Source: Ignavibacteria bacterium | GTDB taxonomy: Bacteria; Bacteroidota; Ignavibacteria; Kapaibacteriales; UBA4661 | Length of the DNA: 64,000 bases | Direction: 5' to 3' | Assembly: GCA_013298775.1 (NCBI GenBank) | Contig: JAAFIV010000026.1 | Coordinates: forward strand, 1-64,000 | Part shown: in pieces, positions 17,501 to 27,945 of the stretch | Layout: each line of letters opens with the position of its first letter | How positions within the stretch are numbered: the first letter of the stretch is position 1 | Program-made: the position numbers and the translations under genes | Notes under the pieces: generated by a model | What the model was told of the DNA's origin: nothing | Seen by the model: the letters and a program-made list of their open reading frames with translations, nothing else | The model's database searches: none

Positions 17501-18313
17501 TTAAAACTTATACTTCACCGAAACGCCCACACGCGCTGAACTTGCCGTCCAGACCGTGTTTTGGGGCAAATCGCTGACAAGCGGCATGATACCATACGCA
17601 AAGAACGCTTCTGGCGTAAGAATGAGGCGGTCGGTGAGATTGATATTGTAGCTGAGTCCCGCCATTGGTGCGACCGTTAGGCTGCTCACATTTGGCAACG
17701 CGCCTGTACGCTCATTGCGGATGCGCCCGCCTGTTGTGAAAAAGCCACCATCGGCAGGAGCCGTGAGGGTTTCTTTTTGGGTGTATGCCGAGCCGACAGT
17801 TATATTCACCCGTGCGCCCAAATGCACATTCAAACCCGCAACGATATTGTACCCAACCATTGGTTCAATAGCAACGGATTGGACATTTGCATCCAGCGTA
17901 AATTCGCTCGTTGCGTTGTCGAATGAGCCATCCGAACGACCAACGCGGTAGTTCGAGCGTGTGAGTAAATTACTATTCTGTACGGAGTACGCGCCGCGCA
18001 AGCCCACACTGAGCTGCTCGGTAATCAAGTATTCCATCACGATTCCCGCCGACCATGTGCCAATGTTTGTCGCGCCAGCGTAAGCAGCCGGCTCATTGGA
18101 GCCGCCTGTACGGGGAGTGAAAATCGGCGCAGTCGGAAGCTCTAGGAAATTTGCCGTACCAAGGTCGGCACCAAAACCGCCATACACGCCGAGCGAGAAC
18201 TTACGCGGTCGTTGGATTTGTGCTTCTGCCGTTTCCACGCCAATTCCAATGCCTGTAAGCAGCATCGCAGCAAGCGCAGTAGCGGAAAAGAGAGATTTCA
18301 AAGATAATTTCAT
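17501..18313 (-). CDS. Outer-membrane beta-barrel protein, function unknown
   Basis: A 270-residue protein with a clear signal peptide (MKLSLKSLFSATALAAMLLT, cleavage near AEAQ). Alternating-residue amphipathic strands follow, and the C terminus is KYKF, a terminal phenylalanine typical of outer-membrane barrels. The strand pattern (FSLGVYGGFGADLG, LSVGLRGAYSVQ, LNVHLGARVNITVG, ARVGVSVKYKF) suggests an 8-10 strand OmpA/OmpX-like porin-family barrel. The start at 18313 is chosen because the signal peptide begins there; the frame is open to 18373. No substrate can be proposed. Confidence 0.8.
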   Translation of the reverse strand: MKLSLKSLFSATALAAMLLTGIGIGVETAEAQIQRPRKFSLGVYGGFGADLGTANFLELPTAPIFTPRTGGSNEPAAYAGATNIGTWSAGIVMEYLITEQLSVGLRGAYSVQNSNLLTRSNYRVGRSDGSFDNATSEFTLDANVQSVAIEPMVGYNIVAGLNVHLGARVNITVGSAYTQKETLTAPADGGFFTTGGRIRNERTGALPNVSSLTVAPMAGLSYNINLTDRLILTPEAFFAYGIMPLVSDLPQNTVWTASSARVGVSVKYKF

Positions 18314-18359
18314 AAGTGTTTCTGTACATGATGAAGAAAATTGTTTGGGTTTGCGCTCT

Positions 18360-18405
18360 TGTGAGGGTCTCACGCCACGAAGACGTGGTACGTGAGACCC
18401 TCACA
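18360..18405. repeat. Palindromic element family E, copy 1
   Basis: Perfect 15-bp inverted repeat TGTGAGGGTCTCACG / CGTGAGACCCTCACA with a 16-bp spacer between the barrel gene and the S8 protease gene. A longer relative is at 48540-48628. It could also act as a hairpin between the two same-strand genes. Confidence 0.75.
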
Positions 18406-18421
18406 ATCATGCGTCTCTTGA

Positions 18422-21400
18422 TTACCGAATCACCGTTATCGTCAGCGATTCTTTATCCAGCGTGTTGCGCAGCGTGAGCAGGTATGCGCCAGAAGGCAAG
18501 CCTGTAAGCGGCACGCGTGCTGTATGCTCGCCCGCACTTTGCTCGCGGAATGTCTGCTCGAAAACGACTGTTCCTGCGGCATTGCTGAGGCTGAGTGTTA
18601 CGGTGCTGTTGTCCTTCAAGCTGTACAGCACTGAAGCCGCGTCGTTTGCGGGGTTCGGGCTGACGGTGCTTAATTGCAAGGTGCGTCCTGAGGAGAAGTA
18701 CAACTGCTGTCCGCCAGACTGATTCAAGCCTTGCAGCGTAAACCGCGCCCCTGCTTGATTTTGCACAAGAGATTCGGGGAAACCAAGCGAAATGAAATTC
18801 GATAGCGAAATGAACGTACTTGCCGCATTACCAATACCTGCACGGAAATTCAGCGTAACGGTCGTATCTGCCGCCGCGCCGCGTGGAACGGTGATGGTAA
18901 TACCACGCGAACCAGCAGCAACGCTCGTTGTAACGATACCACCTGCATTCAAGAATTCCAGCAAACTCGCATTGTAGCTCAATTGAACGAGCATTGGCGC
19001 ATTTGCAGGAATATTTTGACGATTACGGATGACGATGGGCAAACTAAGTGCGTCGCCAGCACGTCCTGTGAGTTCAACGCGAGTTGCGGGCGTGGTGGTG
19101 GTTGCATTTGGAACATCAGTCAAATCTAAACGTCCCGATGCCGCACGGAGACTTGCATTTGGCGAGAACACGCCATCCAAGCGGAGGGGGCTGCCCACAT
19201 CATTACCAAGCAGCGTGCGGAAACGCAAGCGCGTCAGCACGGTATCGCCCGCGCCTGTGGAGGCGGGAACTTGCAGTGTGAGCGGAATCACGCGCTGCCC
19301 ATCAATCAGCTGTCCTTGCGGCGTTGTACCAACGGGTTGTAAAACGCTCGCATTCACGCGCAAGGTCGCGTAAATCTGCGTTCCGGGCGTGAAACGGCGG
19401 GCATTGCGCAGCGTAACCGGCACGTCAATTTCTTGACCAATTCCTGCACGTACATCTAAGGTTGCAATCGTCGCGCTGGCTGGCGGAGCTGCGGCTGTAC
19501 CGCGAATGTCCACGAACTGCACGGGGAATTCCGCATCACTGCGTACTTCTACCCGTGCTTCTTTTACGCCCAGAGTTGCGTCTGGTGCAAAGAAAATCGT
19601 TGCCGTCGAAGAACCAGTATTGCGAATGAGCGTGCCGTCAGGAATGGTGCGGGCAAAACGGAATTGTGACGAATCTTTGCCAACAATTCTGAGCGACGTA
19701 ATGCGCACGGTATCGCGTCCCGTGCTGGAGAGCGTGAAATTGATAGTGTTTGAGGTTGTAAGCGGTTCGGTGCTTGGTAAGACCAGCGTTTGGATTGGCG
19801 TAATGAGGCGTTTCGCCGCTACACCCGTTCCCCAAACTTCAACTGCATCTACGCCGTATGCGATATTGTGCGCAACCGTAAGTTGCGTTGTGCGGAAGCC
19901 AGCTTGCACGGGACGGAAGCGAACAACAATCGCGCTGGTAGAGCCAGAAGCAATCATTGTTGGCAAGGGAGCATCCACGCTGAAATCGCCTGCATTATCG
20001 CCCACAAAGCCGATAGAACTGATGTTCATCGTGGCAGTGCTGCTATTGCGCAAAATAATGGTGCGCGTTGCAGACGTGTTCGTAGCCACTGTTCCGAAGG
20101 GGAAGCGGAATTGCTGCGGTGTGGAGTTGATAATGGTTGGCGTGAGCGCACGTAGCACTGGCGTAACATCAATCGAAGCTGGCACTGCTGCACGGCTGCC
20201 GAGCCGCGTGATGCTTTCTGCCGCTTCACTGCTGAAGAGGCGCATATCCACCATTTTTTCTTCGGGGAATTTCGGTGCAAAAACCAGCGTCAGCGTTTGC
20301 TGCGTTGCGGGCTGCACAGTGAAAGGGAATTGCGTGAGGAAATAGAAATCATTCGAGGTAACGGCTGCATTCGTCGCAACAGTAAACGTGCCGCCTGTAA
20401 CCGTTACGGGCGCGGTGCCGAAGTTCCGCACTGAGTATTGGCGAACAATGCGCGATGTGCCAGTGGTAACGAATACTTCTGGCGGATTCGGCATCGTGGA
20501 GCCAGCCGGTGGGAATGGCGGCAAGCGGTCAATACGCGAGAAATTGCCTGAACCGCTCGTCAAATCTACGCCTTGGTCTTGCACGACGCGCAGCACAAAG
20601 TTTTGCGCAATACCACTGCCCAAAAGCGGCAACAATGCTTGCACGCCGTCGTGGACAATGCGTACATTCGCCAGAAGCGGGGATGTGGTGGTGAGCGAAG
20701 AAAGATTATCTCGTGTGGTCGGAGAATAGCGTACTTGCAGAACGCGTGTGCTGTTCGCGGGAAGAACAAGCGGCAGCGCGGGCGCGTCCATAATCGTAAA
20801 ATCATTCTCCGTAATGTTTGCTGCGGGAGAAACTCTCAGCTCGGTAATGGTCATCGGATTCGGGCTGTAATTTGCCAAAGTCACGGGCAAGGTACGCACT
20901 GTACCGACGGTAACAGCACCGAAATCCACGCCACGCGCAAGCGTCGGCAGCGTTCCCAAGTAGCCGCCTGTGCGAGCGGTTGCGTTGAGCTGCGCGGTGC
21001 GTGTGAAAGCGGTTACACGCGGTGCGGCAAGTGCGGCGAAATCGCCTGGGGTGTAGGTATAGAGGTAGCCATTCGGAACAGTGAGTGTGAAGGAATTCAA
21101 GCGGCAAAGGTCGGTTACGTTTGTTCCGAGGACGCTTGTTGTCCAATTATTGTTATCGGCGGTGGTAACGCGGCGGGTGTTGAAATCTCCTGTGGACGCG
21201 CCGCGCAAGCCTACTTGCGTTGGTGAGGAGAAGTCCGCACCGCGTGTAAAACTCATTTGTCCGTAATGGAATTCAATACGGTTCGATGTTTCGTAGAGTT
21301 TGATTTGGAAATTGAAGTTCGCGTCGGGTGCGGGCGGCGGATTATCAATCAACGACGCATTTTTCCACTGCACAATAAACACGCGATTCGGCGCAGTTCC

Positions 21401-24112
21401 TTGTGTTTCGTGGGTAATGGTTCCGCTTGCGGTCATGAACAAATCATATCCAAATGCTGAAACCACGCCTTCTGCTGAATATGTTGGATGGCTGATAGGG
21501 AAGGTAACGAAATCCGATTCGAGAATGGACGAGCCTTGTTGCCCAAAAGCAAGAAAGCCATTCGACACTACTTTTGCTGTCGTGTATGTTTTCGCGCCGA
21601 ATTGGAAGCTGAATCCAAGTGGAACGTCAAATTCTTCGTCGTCTATTCCTGCGCCCAAGCGGGTGAAGGGGGAATTGTTTGCGGTGATTTCTTGATACGC
21701 TTGCGCCCGTGCCGAGAAGGTATAACCATTGGCAATAGGAGTGCCACCGCCGCTTGATTTTCCATCCGATAGTGCGCTAACGTTAAAGTTTGCCGTGCGG
21801 CTGCCCGTCGCGCCCGTTGTGGGCGTAAAGCGAATTGAGCGAGTAATAAACTCACCTGCGCCGAGCGGCACATTATTCAATTCCGTTGCCAAGCTAAACT
21901 CGCCAGCATTCGCGCCCGTAAAGGTCGCGTTGGAGACCGTCAAGCCTTGATTGCCTGTATTGGTAATGCGCACTGTTGCGAGCGTTGCAACGGGAGCAGC
22001 AGGGAAATTCACAACCGGAGAGACAACAAGCCCGGGTAACGCGCTTCCAGAACGCAAGCGCAAAGGAATCGAAATACGCTCGTAGTTGATGTAATTTCCA
22101 GAGCGCACGACGGCGACGAATTCTGTTACATCTATGCCCGTTGCCGTCAGCGCGGCACTTTGCAACTGCACTTGGAATTCCACTTCTTTTTGCTGATTGG
22201 TGTTCAGTGCGCCTAGTTGTTGCGTGGGTTGGAGGGCGATAGCAAACGGGTCGAGCGGCACAAGTGTTACGCTCACATTGTTCGCATTGGAGAGAATATT
22301 TTTGAAGGACAGTACAAGACGTTTTGGCTCCATGTCCGTAATCACGCCATTGTCTGCGCTGATGGCATCATCTTCCAACACAATACCAGGCGTGAGGTCG
22401 CCAGAGGCAGCATTCAGCGTGCGGTTTGTGTTCAAAGCGCGAAACATGTTGATACGTCCGAAGTAGTTGAAGGGACGCTCTGCCGCGCCTGGTTGCAAGA
22501 CGTTATCGGAGGTTGCGCGGATTTGCTGTGCTACTTGGCGTGGTGTCCAATCGGGATGAATAGACAACACCAAGCCCGCCAAACCTGCCGTCATGGGCGA
22601 TGCCATTGATGTTCCGCCAATCACGCCATAGTTTTCTTGGCTGAAGGTCGAAAAAATATCGTCACCAGGTGCGAAGACGGTTGTTTTTATGCCAAAATTA
22701 GAAAAGCCTGCTGGGAGGTCGCTTGGGTCGGACGCACCGACAGACAAGACATTACCATAGCTACCAGGGAAGTAATCGTCGTCCATAAGTGAGGCATCAT
22801 TACCAGCCGCCGCAACCACAAGCGTACCCATGTTGGTGGCGGTATTAATCATATCTTGAAGGGTTTGGTTATAAAAACTAAGCCCGCCCCAACTACAATT
22901 CACCACTTTTGCCCGCATTTGCGCAGCATACAGAATACCTTCGTAACCGCGAAAAACACTACGAGGAGAATTTGCGTCGTCAATGCTGTGCTTGAGCGCG
23001 AGAATGTGGCAATTGAAGCCAGAACCCGCTCCACCTTTGTCGTTGTCGGTGGTTGCTGCTGCAATACCCGCTACGTGAACGCCGTGATTCACTCCGTCGA
23101 ACGCACCGCCATCGCTCGAAAGTCCGCGTCTGGGGCGGGGTGTGGGGTCGTTGTCGGTGCGGTAAACGCCACCATTTGCTTCGATAGACGTTGTATTGCC
23201 GCCAAAGTCCCAACCGCGGAAGTCATCCACTTTGCCATTTGCGTCGTCATCAATGTTGTTGGTACGTTTATCGCGTCCCATAGCATCCATACCGGTTTCG
23301 CCTGGATTGAACCAAATATTATCTTTCAAATCTTCATGGAATAAATCCACACCGCTATCGCAAATAGCAATTACTACGTTTGTATCGCCGCGTGTTATTG
23401 CCCACGCACGCTCAGCTTCTATCAAACGCCATTGGTATTGCTGCGAATACAAGGGGTCGCGCGGGCGCACACGGTCGGTTTGCAAGAGTTGGTGAATAGG
23501 AATCGGCTCGGCGTATTCGACTTCGGGATTACGCGAAAGCTCTTCGCAAGCGCGAAGTACGTCCATTCCCGCCTCAAACTGCACTTCGTAAATGCGCCCT
23601 ACACCGAAGTCGTCCGAAGCCGCCAACGTGCCGCTATTGTGCCACGCAGACACGGGCTTGATAGCTTTGACATTGATGCCATCCAAGCTGCCCATAATGC
23701 CAGAGGATTGGAAACTGCGCGAGCCTTTGCCCAACACAAAACGCTCACGGGTTTTTATGTAGATTGCGCCTGTTTCGTATTCGCCACTTTTCCATGCGTG
23801 GCGGCGGACGCTCTTTGCAAGGCTGTACATTCCTGCGCCGCGTTCCTTGCCGGGCAAGAGAATACGAGCGTTTGTGCCACTCAAGGTTTCCTTGAGGGAT
23901 TCTTGGAGCGATGCCTGAAGCGACGCTTTTTTAGCGGAAGAAAGAGTGTTTTGGCTTTGTGCGTGTGCCGTTGGAGCAAGGAATATCGCTACTCCAAGCG
24001 CTATGCTGCCCACAACGCCCAATACAGAATGCTTAACACGCGAAAAACGCCCCGAAGCAGCATTAGGACTGGCTTGCAAGGCGTTCTCGGTGATGGGTCG
24101 AACGTGATTCAT
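18422..24112 (-). CDS. Secreted subtilisin-like (S8) serine protease with choice-of-anchor-D and cohesin-like modules and T9SS tail
   Basis: A 1,896-residue exported protease. Numbered from the ATG at 24112, a long signal peptide ends near residue 52 (TAHAQS). The S8 domain follows, with Asp252 (AICDSGVD), His343 (NHGVHVAG) and Ser502 (GGTSMASP). A region with NGFLAFG and a series of choice-of-anchor D modules (RGVDFGAVTVGTVRT, FRFPFGTVATNTSAT) come next. Two cohesin-like segments lie near the end (TLDVRAGIGQEIDVPVTLRN, VELTGRAGDALSLPIVIRN). The last 85 residues form a T9SS sorting domain (STVSPNPANDAA ... SLTITVIR). The frame is open to 24247 but the upstream part does not resemble a signal peptide. 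Probably a surface or released protease. Confidence 0.9.
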   Translation of the reverse strand: MNHVRPITENALQASPNAASGRFSRVKHSVLGVVGSIALGVAIFLAPTAHAQSQNTLSSAKKASLQASLQESLKETLSGTNARILLPGKERGAGMYSLAKSVRRHAWKSGEYETGAIYIKTRERFVLGKGSRSFQSSGIMGSLDGINVKAIKPVSAWHNSGTLAASDDFGVGRIYEVQFEAGMDVLRACEELSRNPEVEYAEPIPIHQLLQTDRVRPRDPLYSQQYQWRLIEAERAWAITRGDTNVVIAICDSGVDLFHEDLKDNIWFNPGETGMDAMGRDKRTNNIDDDANGKVDDFRGWDFGGNTTSIEANGGVYRTDNDPTPRPRRGLSSDGGAFDGVNHGVHVAGIAAATTDNDKGGAGSGFNCHILALKHSIDDANSPRSVFRGYEGILYAAQMRAKVVNCSWGGLSFYNQTLQDMINTATNMGTLVVAAAGNDASLMDDDYFPGSYGNVLSVGASDPSDLPAGFSNFGIKTTVFAPGDDIFSTFSQENYGVIGGTSMASPMTAGLAGLVLSIHPDWTPRQVAQQIRATSDNVLQPGAAERPFNYFGRINMFRALNTNRTLNAASGDLTPGIVLEDDAISADNGVITDMEPKRLVLSFKNILSNANNVSVTLVPLDPFAIALQPTQQLGALNTNQQKEVEFQVQLQSAALTATGIDVTEFVAVVRSGNYINYERISIPLRLRSGSALPGLVVSPVVNFPAAPVATLATVRITNTGNQGLTVSNATFTGANAGEFSLATELNNVPLGAGEFITRSIRFTPTTGATGSRTANFNVSALSDGKSSGGGTPIANGYTFSARAQAYQEITANNSPFTRLGAGIDDEEFDVPLGFSFQFGAKTYTTAKVVSNGFLAFGQQGSSILESDFVTFPISHPTYSAEGVVSAFGYDLFMTASGTITHETQGTAPNRVFIVQWKNASLIDNPPPAPDANFNFQIKLYETSNRIEFHYGQMSFTRGADFSSPTQVGLRGASTGDFNTRRVTTADNNNWTTSVLGTNVTDLCRLNSFTLTVPNGYLYTYTPGDFAALAAPRVTAFTRTAQLNATARTGGYLGTLPTLARGVDFGAVTVGTVRTLPVTLANYSPNPMTITELRVSPAANITENDFTIMDAPALPLVLPANSTRVLQVRYSPTTRDNLSSLTTTSPLLANVRIVHDGVQALLPLLGSGIAQNFVLRVVQDQGVDLTSGSGNFSRIDRLPPFPPAGSTMPNPPEVFVTTGTSRIVRQYSVRNFGTAPVTVTGGTFTVATNAAVTSNDFYFLTQFPFTVQPATQQTLTLVFAPKFPEEKMVDMRLFSSEAAESITRLGSRAAVPASIDVTPVLRALTPTIINSTPQQFRFPFGTVATNTSATRTIILRNSSTATMNISSIGFVGDNAGDFSVDAPLPTMIASGSTSAIVVRFRPVQAGFRTTQLTVAHNIAYGVDAVEVWGTGVAAKRLITPIQTLVLPSTEPLTTSNTINFTLSSTGRDTVRITSLRIVGKDSSQFRFARTIPDGTLIRNTGSSTATIFFAPDATLGVKEARVEVRSDAEFPVQFVDIRGTAAAPPASATIATLDVRAGIGQEIDVPVTLRNARRFTPGTQIYATLRVNASVLQPVGTTPQGQLIDGQRVIPLTLQVPASTGAGDTVLTRLRFRTLLGNDVGSPLRLDGVFSPNASLRAASGRLDLTDVPNATTTTPATRVELTGRAGDALSLPIVIRNRQNIPANAPMLVQLSYNASLLEFLNAGGIVTTSVAAGSRGITITVPRGAAADTTVTLNFRAGIGNAASTFISLSNFISLGFPESLVQNQAGARFTLQGLNQSGGQQLYFSSGRTLQLSTVSPNPANDAASVLYSLKDNSTVTLSLSNAAGTVVFEQTFREQSAGEHTARVPLTGLPSGAYLLTLRNTLDKESLTITVIR

Positions 24113-24344
24113 GAAAAATCCTTTAAGAGATAAAACGAATGGTGAAAATACATCGTGAAAAATGTGATTTGGTCTGCAAACGTGAGTGTGGAAGCGGGAA
24201 AATGTCCCGTGCAAGAGTGTGAGAGAAGGAGAACAGATGCTTCGCAAAAAAGCAGAACAGGAAACTAGGGAATTTTTTGGTCAAAATCAATGGTAGCGGG
24301 CGTGAAGTGGAGGAATTAACAAAAATAAATTGGTACTAAATGAT

Positions 24345-24467
24345 TTCAGTTGGAAATCAAGCGCGGTATTGGATTAAAAAGAAAAAAAACAATAGTGGCA
24401 CAGACATTCTTGTCTGTGAGTCCTAATGAGGCTTTGAAGCCTCACAGACAAGAATGTCTGTGCCACT
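24345..24467. repeat. Family C copy 5 with an extended conserved leader
   Basis: The complete palindrome (24394-24467) is preceded by about 49 bp (TTCAGTTGGAAA ... GGTATTGG ... AAAAAAAACAA) also found before the copy at 29085. The 392-bp gap between the S8 protease start and asd otherwise holds nothing recognisable. Confidence 0.85.
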
Positions 24468-24504
24468 AATGAAGAGAAATCGCACATTTATTTCAACATC
24501 GTTC

Positions 24505-25545
24505 CTAATATGTTTCTCCTGCTGGAAGCGGCGTAATACCGACCCAGCCTTTTTCTGCGAGCTTTTCTGCAATTTGTACCGCATTCGTTGCCGCGCCTTT
24601 GCGAATATTGTCCGAGACCACCCACATATACGCGCCGTTTTCGACCGAATCATCCGTGCGGATGCGCCCGACGAACACTTCATCACGTCCGTCGCTTTTT
24701 TGCGGTGTTGGGTAGATGGCATTGTGCGGCTCGTCGTGGACAATCACTCCTGGAGCGGCTTTTAGGGTATTGGTCATGGCTTCGGGGGAAATTGCTTTTT
24801 CGGTTTCGATGTTTACCGATTCCGCATGACCGCCCAGCGTCGGGACGCGCACACAGGTTACGGCGAGTTTGAGCGTTGGCAATTCCATAATTTTCCGAAT
24901 TTCATTCAGCATTTTTGTTTCTTCTTCGGAAAAACCGTACTGCTCTTTGATAGTGTGAAACACCGTGTTGAACGCCATTGGCGCGGAAAAGGGCGATGCA
25001 ATTTTTTCGCCTTGTAATTCCGCTCGCAAGACTTCCACGCCTTGATTGCCCGCGCCGCTTGGCGACTGATACGTGGAAACAACCACACGCTTCAAACCAA
25101 ACGTCTCGTGGAGCGGCTTCAAAGCAACAACGAGTTGAATAGTCGAACAATTTGGATTGGCAATGATGCCATGATGCCCCTGAAGCGCGTGGGGATTGAC
25201 TTCCGGCACACCAAGCGGCACATTTTTGTTCATACGCCACGCGCTGCTGTTATCAATTGCAACGCAGCCCGCTTTTGCCGCAGAGGGCGCGAATTCTTTG
25301 CTCGCCGAGCCGCCGGCTGAGAAGAGCGCAATATCTACGCCCGTGAAAGAATCGTGGGTAAGTTCTTCAACGGTATAGGTTGTGCCTTTGAAGGTCATGG
25401 TTGTTCCCGCAGACCGCTTGGAAGCAAGGAGTTTGAGGCTTTTGATAGGGAAATTGCGTTCTTCCAGAACCTTGAGCATCGTCCGCCCAACAAGTCCTGT
25501 TGCGCCCGCAACGGCAACAACATATCCAGATGATACTTGACTCAT
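24505..25545 (-). CDS. asd: Aspartate-semialdehyde dehydrogenase
   Basis: Reduces aspartyl phosphate to aspartate semialdehyde with NADPH. This is the branch point to lysine, diaminopimelate, threonine and methionine; the enzyme is cytoplasmic. The NADP-binding loop GATGLVG is at the N terminus, the active-site cysteine lies in NPNCST, and the substrate-binding QSPSGAGNQG and catalytic-histidine region GGHAES are present. At 346 residues the length is standard. It is alone on its strand, with palindromic elements on both sides. Tandem TTTTACTAAA repeats lie about 80 bp upstream of the start. Confidence 0.95.
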   Translation of the reverse strand: MSQVSSGYVVAVAGATGLVGRTMLKVLEERNFPIKSLKLLASKRSAGTTMTFKGTTYTVEELTHDSFTGVDIALFSAGGSASKEFAPSAAKAGCVAIDNSSAWRMNKNVPLGVPEVNPHALQGHHGIIANPNCSTIQLVVALKPLHETFGLKRVVVSTYQSPSGAGNQGVEVLRAELQGEKIASPFSAPMAFNTVFHTIKEQYGFSEEETKMLNEIRKIMELPTLKLAVTCVRVPTLGGHAESVNIETEKAISPEAMTNTLKAAPGVIVHDEPHNAIYPTPQKSDGRDEVFVGRIRTDDSVENGAYMWVVSDNIRKGAATNAVQIAEKLAEKGWVGITPLPAGETY

Positions 25546-25627
25546 AACAAGAAAAAAAAGTGTGAAAAAAAGCCTTGTTATGCCGTAGCATGAAGACTAC
25601 GCGGCATGACAAGACTTGGAAAGGTTG

Positions 25628-25690
25628 TACTAAAGATTTTACTAAAAATTTTACTAAAGATTTTACTAAAAAATTTTACTAAAAAATTAT
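25628..25690. repeat. A/T-rich tandem repeat (TTTTACTAAA units)
   Basis: Five units of roughly 12-14 bp based on ATTTTACTAAA(A/G) lie about 80 bp upstream of asd. The rest of the 543-bp gap up to 26089 contains the family C copy at 25855 and no gene. Confidence 0.75.
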
Positions 25691-25854
25691 CGAAACGTGG
25701 AATGTCCTGTTCACAAATGTAGGAAATCTGCGCGTGCAATAAAACGAAATTCCGTGAAAACTTCGTTTCGCGTCGTGCTTTCTGTGGCTGCCACGCAGAC
25801 GGCAACAATTCCCACGACAGCGCGGAACAATAAATATTATCTACGTTAATTCTC

Positions 25855-25927
25855 AGTGGCACAGACATTCTTGTCTGTGAGTCTTGATGAGGGTTTGAAG
25901 AATCACAGGCAAGAATGTCTGTACCAC
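25855..25927. repeat. Dispersed palindromic element family C, copy 6
   Basis: AGTGGCACAGACATTCTTGT ... CAAGAATGTCTGTACCAC, slightly degraded right arm. The GATTTTACGC tail just after it also follows copy 1. Confidence 0.85.
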
Positions 25928-26088
25928 GAAAGGCAGATTTTACGCGCTTTCAGTGTAATCTCGTTTGTAATTTTCCTAACGTAGAGAAAGTCTAATGCAC
26001 GTTCGTTTTTGCCGGCAAGTATTCATGAGCTATTACGCACAATACAGACGCAAGTACGACAAATACAAGGCGATATTTCTCCACACCG

Positions 26089-27864
26089 TCAAAAATCCTC
26101 AAATCGCACCGTGCAACCGACAAAATGTACTAGTTGTGCGGCATTCAGGCTACTTGCGCGGTATAGCACTTGTACATTCCATTGCCGCGCAAGCTCAAAT
26201 CCCGCCGAAAGCGTGATAATAAGTCGGTCTTGGCGATTTCCGTCGAGAAACGTGATGGACTCGGAATCAATAAAATTGTTATTGCGGTCGCGGCGCAAGG
26301 TTTGGCGGACATCGCCACCAACGTTGCGTACGAGTTTACCTTGTGCATCATACACATTTTCACCATGCCGACGAAAGGCAGCCGTGAGGGCAATTGGATA
26401 ACGTCCGCCCCACCACCACCGTGCTTGCGCCTTGATTTCATCGGAGTTCGGTGGCAACGCTCCAGCAAAAAGCACACCGTCTTGGGTGAGAATGTTTTGC
26501 GGGTCGAAGTGCGTGTACGTGTATGGCGCGACGAGTGCGTATTCAAGCGTTGCATCAAGCGGGATTCCGGCTGGACTAACCATTGCGCCAAGGTTCCACG
26601 CAATTTTATTTTGCCACCATCCCTGAAATATTTTTCCAAATTCTATATCATCCAGTGTGAACGTCCCTTTGAGTTGCAAACCTCGAAACGGTCGGACGGT
26701 TGCATCCACGCCAAGCAAGCCGTTATCGCGGTCGCGGAGGTCGTCAGCGTTGGTTTTGAGGAATGAAAATGGTGTGATGTAGGCAAATTCTATTCCACGT
26801 CCTGAATACACCATTGATTCCCATACGCCGATTTCGCCCCATTCTTCACGCAAGGCAGCACGATGAAACGCGAGAAACTTCGGTGGCAAGACGGTTTGTG
26901 CGCCGTAAGAATTGACGTTGATATTGCCGTTCAAATCTAGCGGGTCGGAAATAAGCCCCATGTGCATTGTGCGATACTCAAAGCCCTCGAAGCGTGCGCC
27001 AAGCGTGATTGCACTTGCTGGAATGGGATTATCCGAAAACATTGCTCGCGTAAAATAGCCCGAACCAATTTGCCGTGCTTCACGCCCCAGAACCGCATAA
27101 AACCAGCGATTGTCGTAGCGAACACTGGCTTCGGCGGTATTGAAAAAGTTTGGATTGTAAATGCGAAAGGTTGGATTTTTTACCAACTCTGGGTCTTGAA
27201 GTAAAAACGAGCGTTCACCTTGCACCCGTGCGGCACTGGTAGCTTGGAGGAAGTAGCCAAGCGTATTTTCAATCGTACCAAAAATACGTCCACCATAGCC
27301 CGCGATAACGCCTGTCTGCAACGCCGCTTGACTACCTGCGCCGTTGCTTGCATTGGGTGAAAATTGCGCACGCGCATTTACTGAAAAAAGCGGTACAACG
27401 CTGACGTTGGTGGCGTGGCTGGAATCGGTGTAAAAGGTGAGGAATTTGTCGTCATTGCTAAAAAGTCGCTCAAAGAGAACCTGCGTGGAGTCGCTGGGAC
27501 TAAAAAATACAACTGCCCGCGATTGAGCAATGATGCGGAATTCACGCTCATAGCCCGCCAATGTTTGTCGCTCTGCATCGGAAAGCAATGTGCCTTGTTG
27601 CACGGAATCGCGCACGCGCATTTCGCGGAGCGCAGCAACGATTTCCTTGCGTTGAAGCGGAAACGCACTCGACGAAAAGAAGCGTGGAAGCGCACCGCGA
27701 GCCTCGCTGTGCATGAGAAAATCATACACGGGATTGGCGATTGGGACGTGTTCTACCTGTGCGCTTATCGGCACAACAGCACAATAGCAACTAGCAATGA
27801 AGACGCAAAGCACGTATCGAAGGAGTGAACTGCAGGTATGATGGCTGTTTGGTAGTCGAAGCAT
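26089..27864 (-). CDS. Wzi-like capsule-assembly / outer-membrane barrel protein
   Basis: A 591-residue exported protein. From the ATG at 27864 there is a hydrophobic signal segment (YVLCVFIASCYCAVVPISAQ). The mature protein opens VPIANPVYDFLMHSEARG, the conserved start of the Wzi-like family. EFAYITPFSFLKTN and a succession of amphipathic strands form the barrel part, which ends in aromatic-rich VRFEDF. Wzi in enteric bacteria anchors capsule at the outer membrane; in this phylum relatives are mostly uncharacterised, so capsule binding is only a suggestion. The frame is open to 27942, but those residues do not look like part of the signal peptide. Confidence 0.72.
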   Translation of the reverse strand: MLRLPNSHHTCSSLLRYVLCVFIASCYCAVVPISAQVEHVPIANPVYDFLMHSEARGALPRFFSSSAFPLQRKEIVAALREMRVRDSVQQGTLLSDAERQTLAGYEREFRIIAQSRAVVFFSPSDSTQVLFERLFSNDDKFLTFYTDSSHATNVSVVPLFSVNARAQFSPNASNGAGSQAALQTGVIAGYGGRIFGTIENTLGYFLQATSAARVQGERSFLLQDPELVKNPTFRIYNPNFFNTAEASVRYDNRWFYAVLGREARQIGSGYFTRAMFSDNPIPASAITLGARFEGFEYRTMHMGLISDPLDLNGNINVNSYGAQTVLPPKFLAFHRAALREEWGEIGVWESMVYSGRGIEFAYITPFSFLKTNADDLRDRDNGLLGVDATVRPFRGLQLKGTFTLDDIEFGKIFQGWWQNKIAWNLGAMVSPAGIPLDATLEYALVAPYTYTHFDPQNILTQDGVLFAGALPPNSDEIKAQARWWWGGRYPIALTAAFRRHGENVYDAQGKLVRNVGGDVRQTLRRDRNNNFIDSESITFLDGNRQDRLIITLSAGFELARQWNVQVLYRASSLNAAQLVHFVGCTVRFEDF

Positions 27865-27945
27865 GTGTTTGATAATGATGGATGTGTAAATGACGTAGCC
27901 CAAGAAACACCGTGAACAATACACGCGAGAGCGCGAAATCAAGCA

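Noticed and set aside
22856-24133. Plus-strand frames over the S8 protease gene
   Set aside because: They overlap the catalytic domain on the other strand and are not protein-like.
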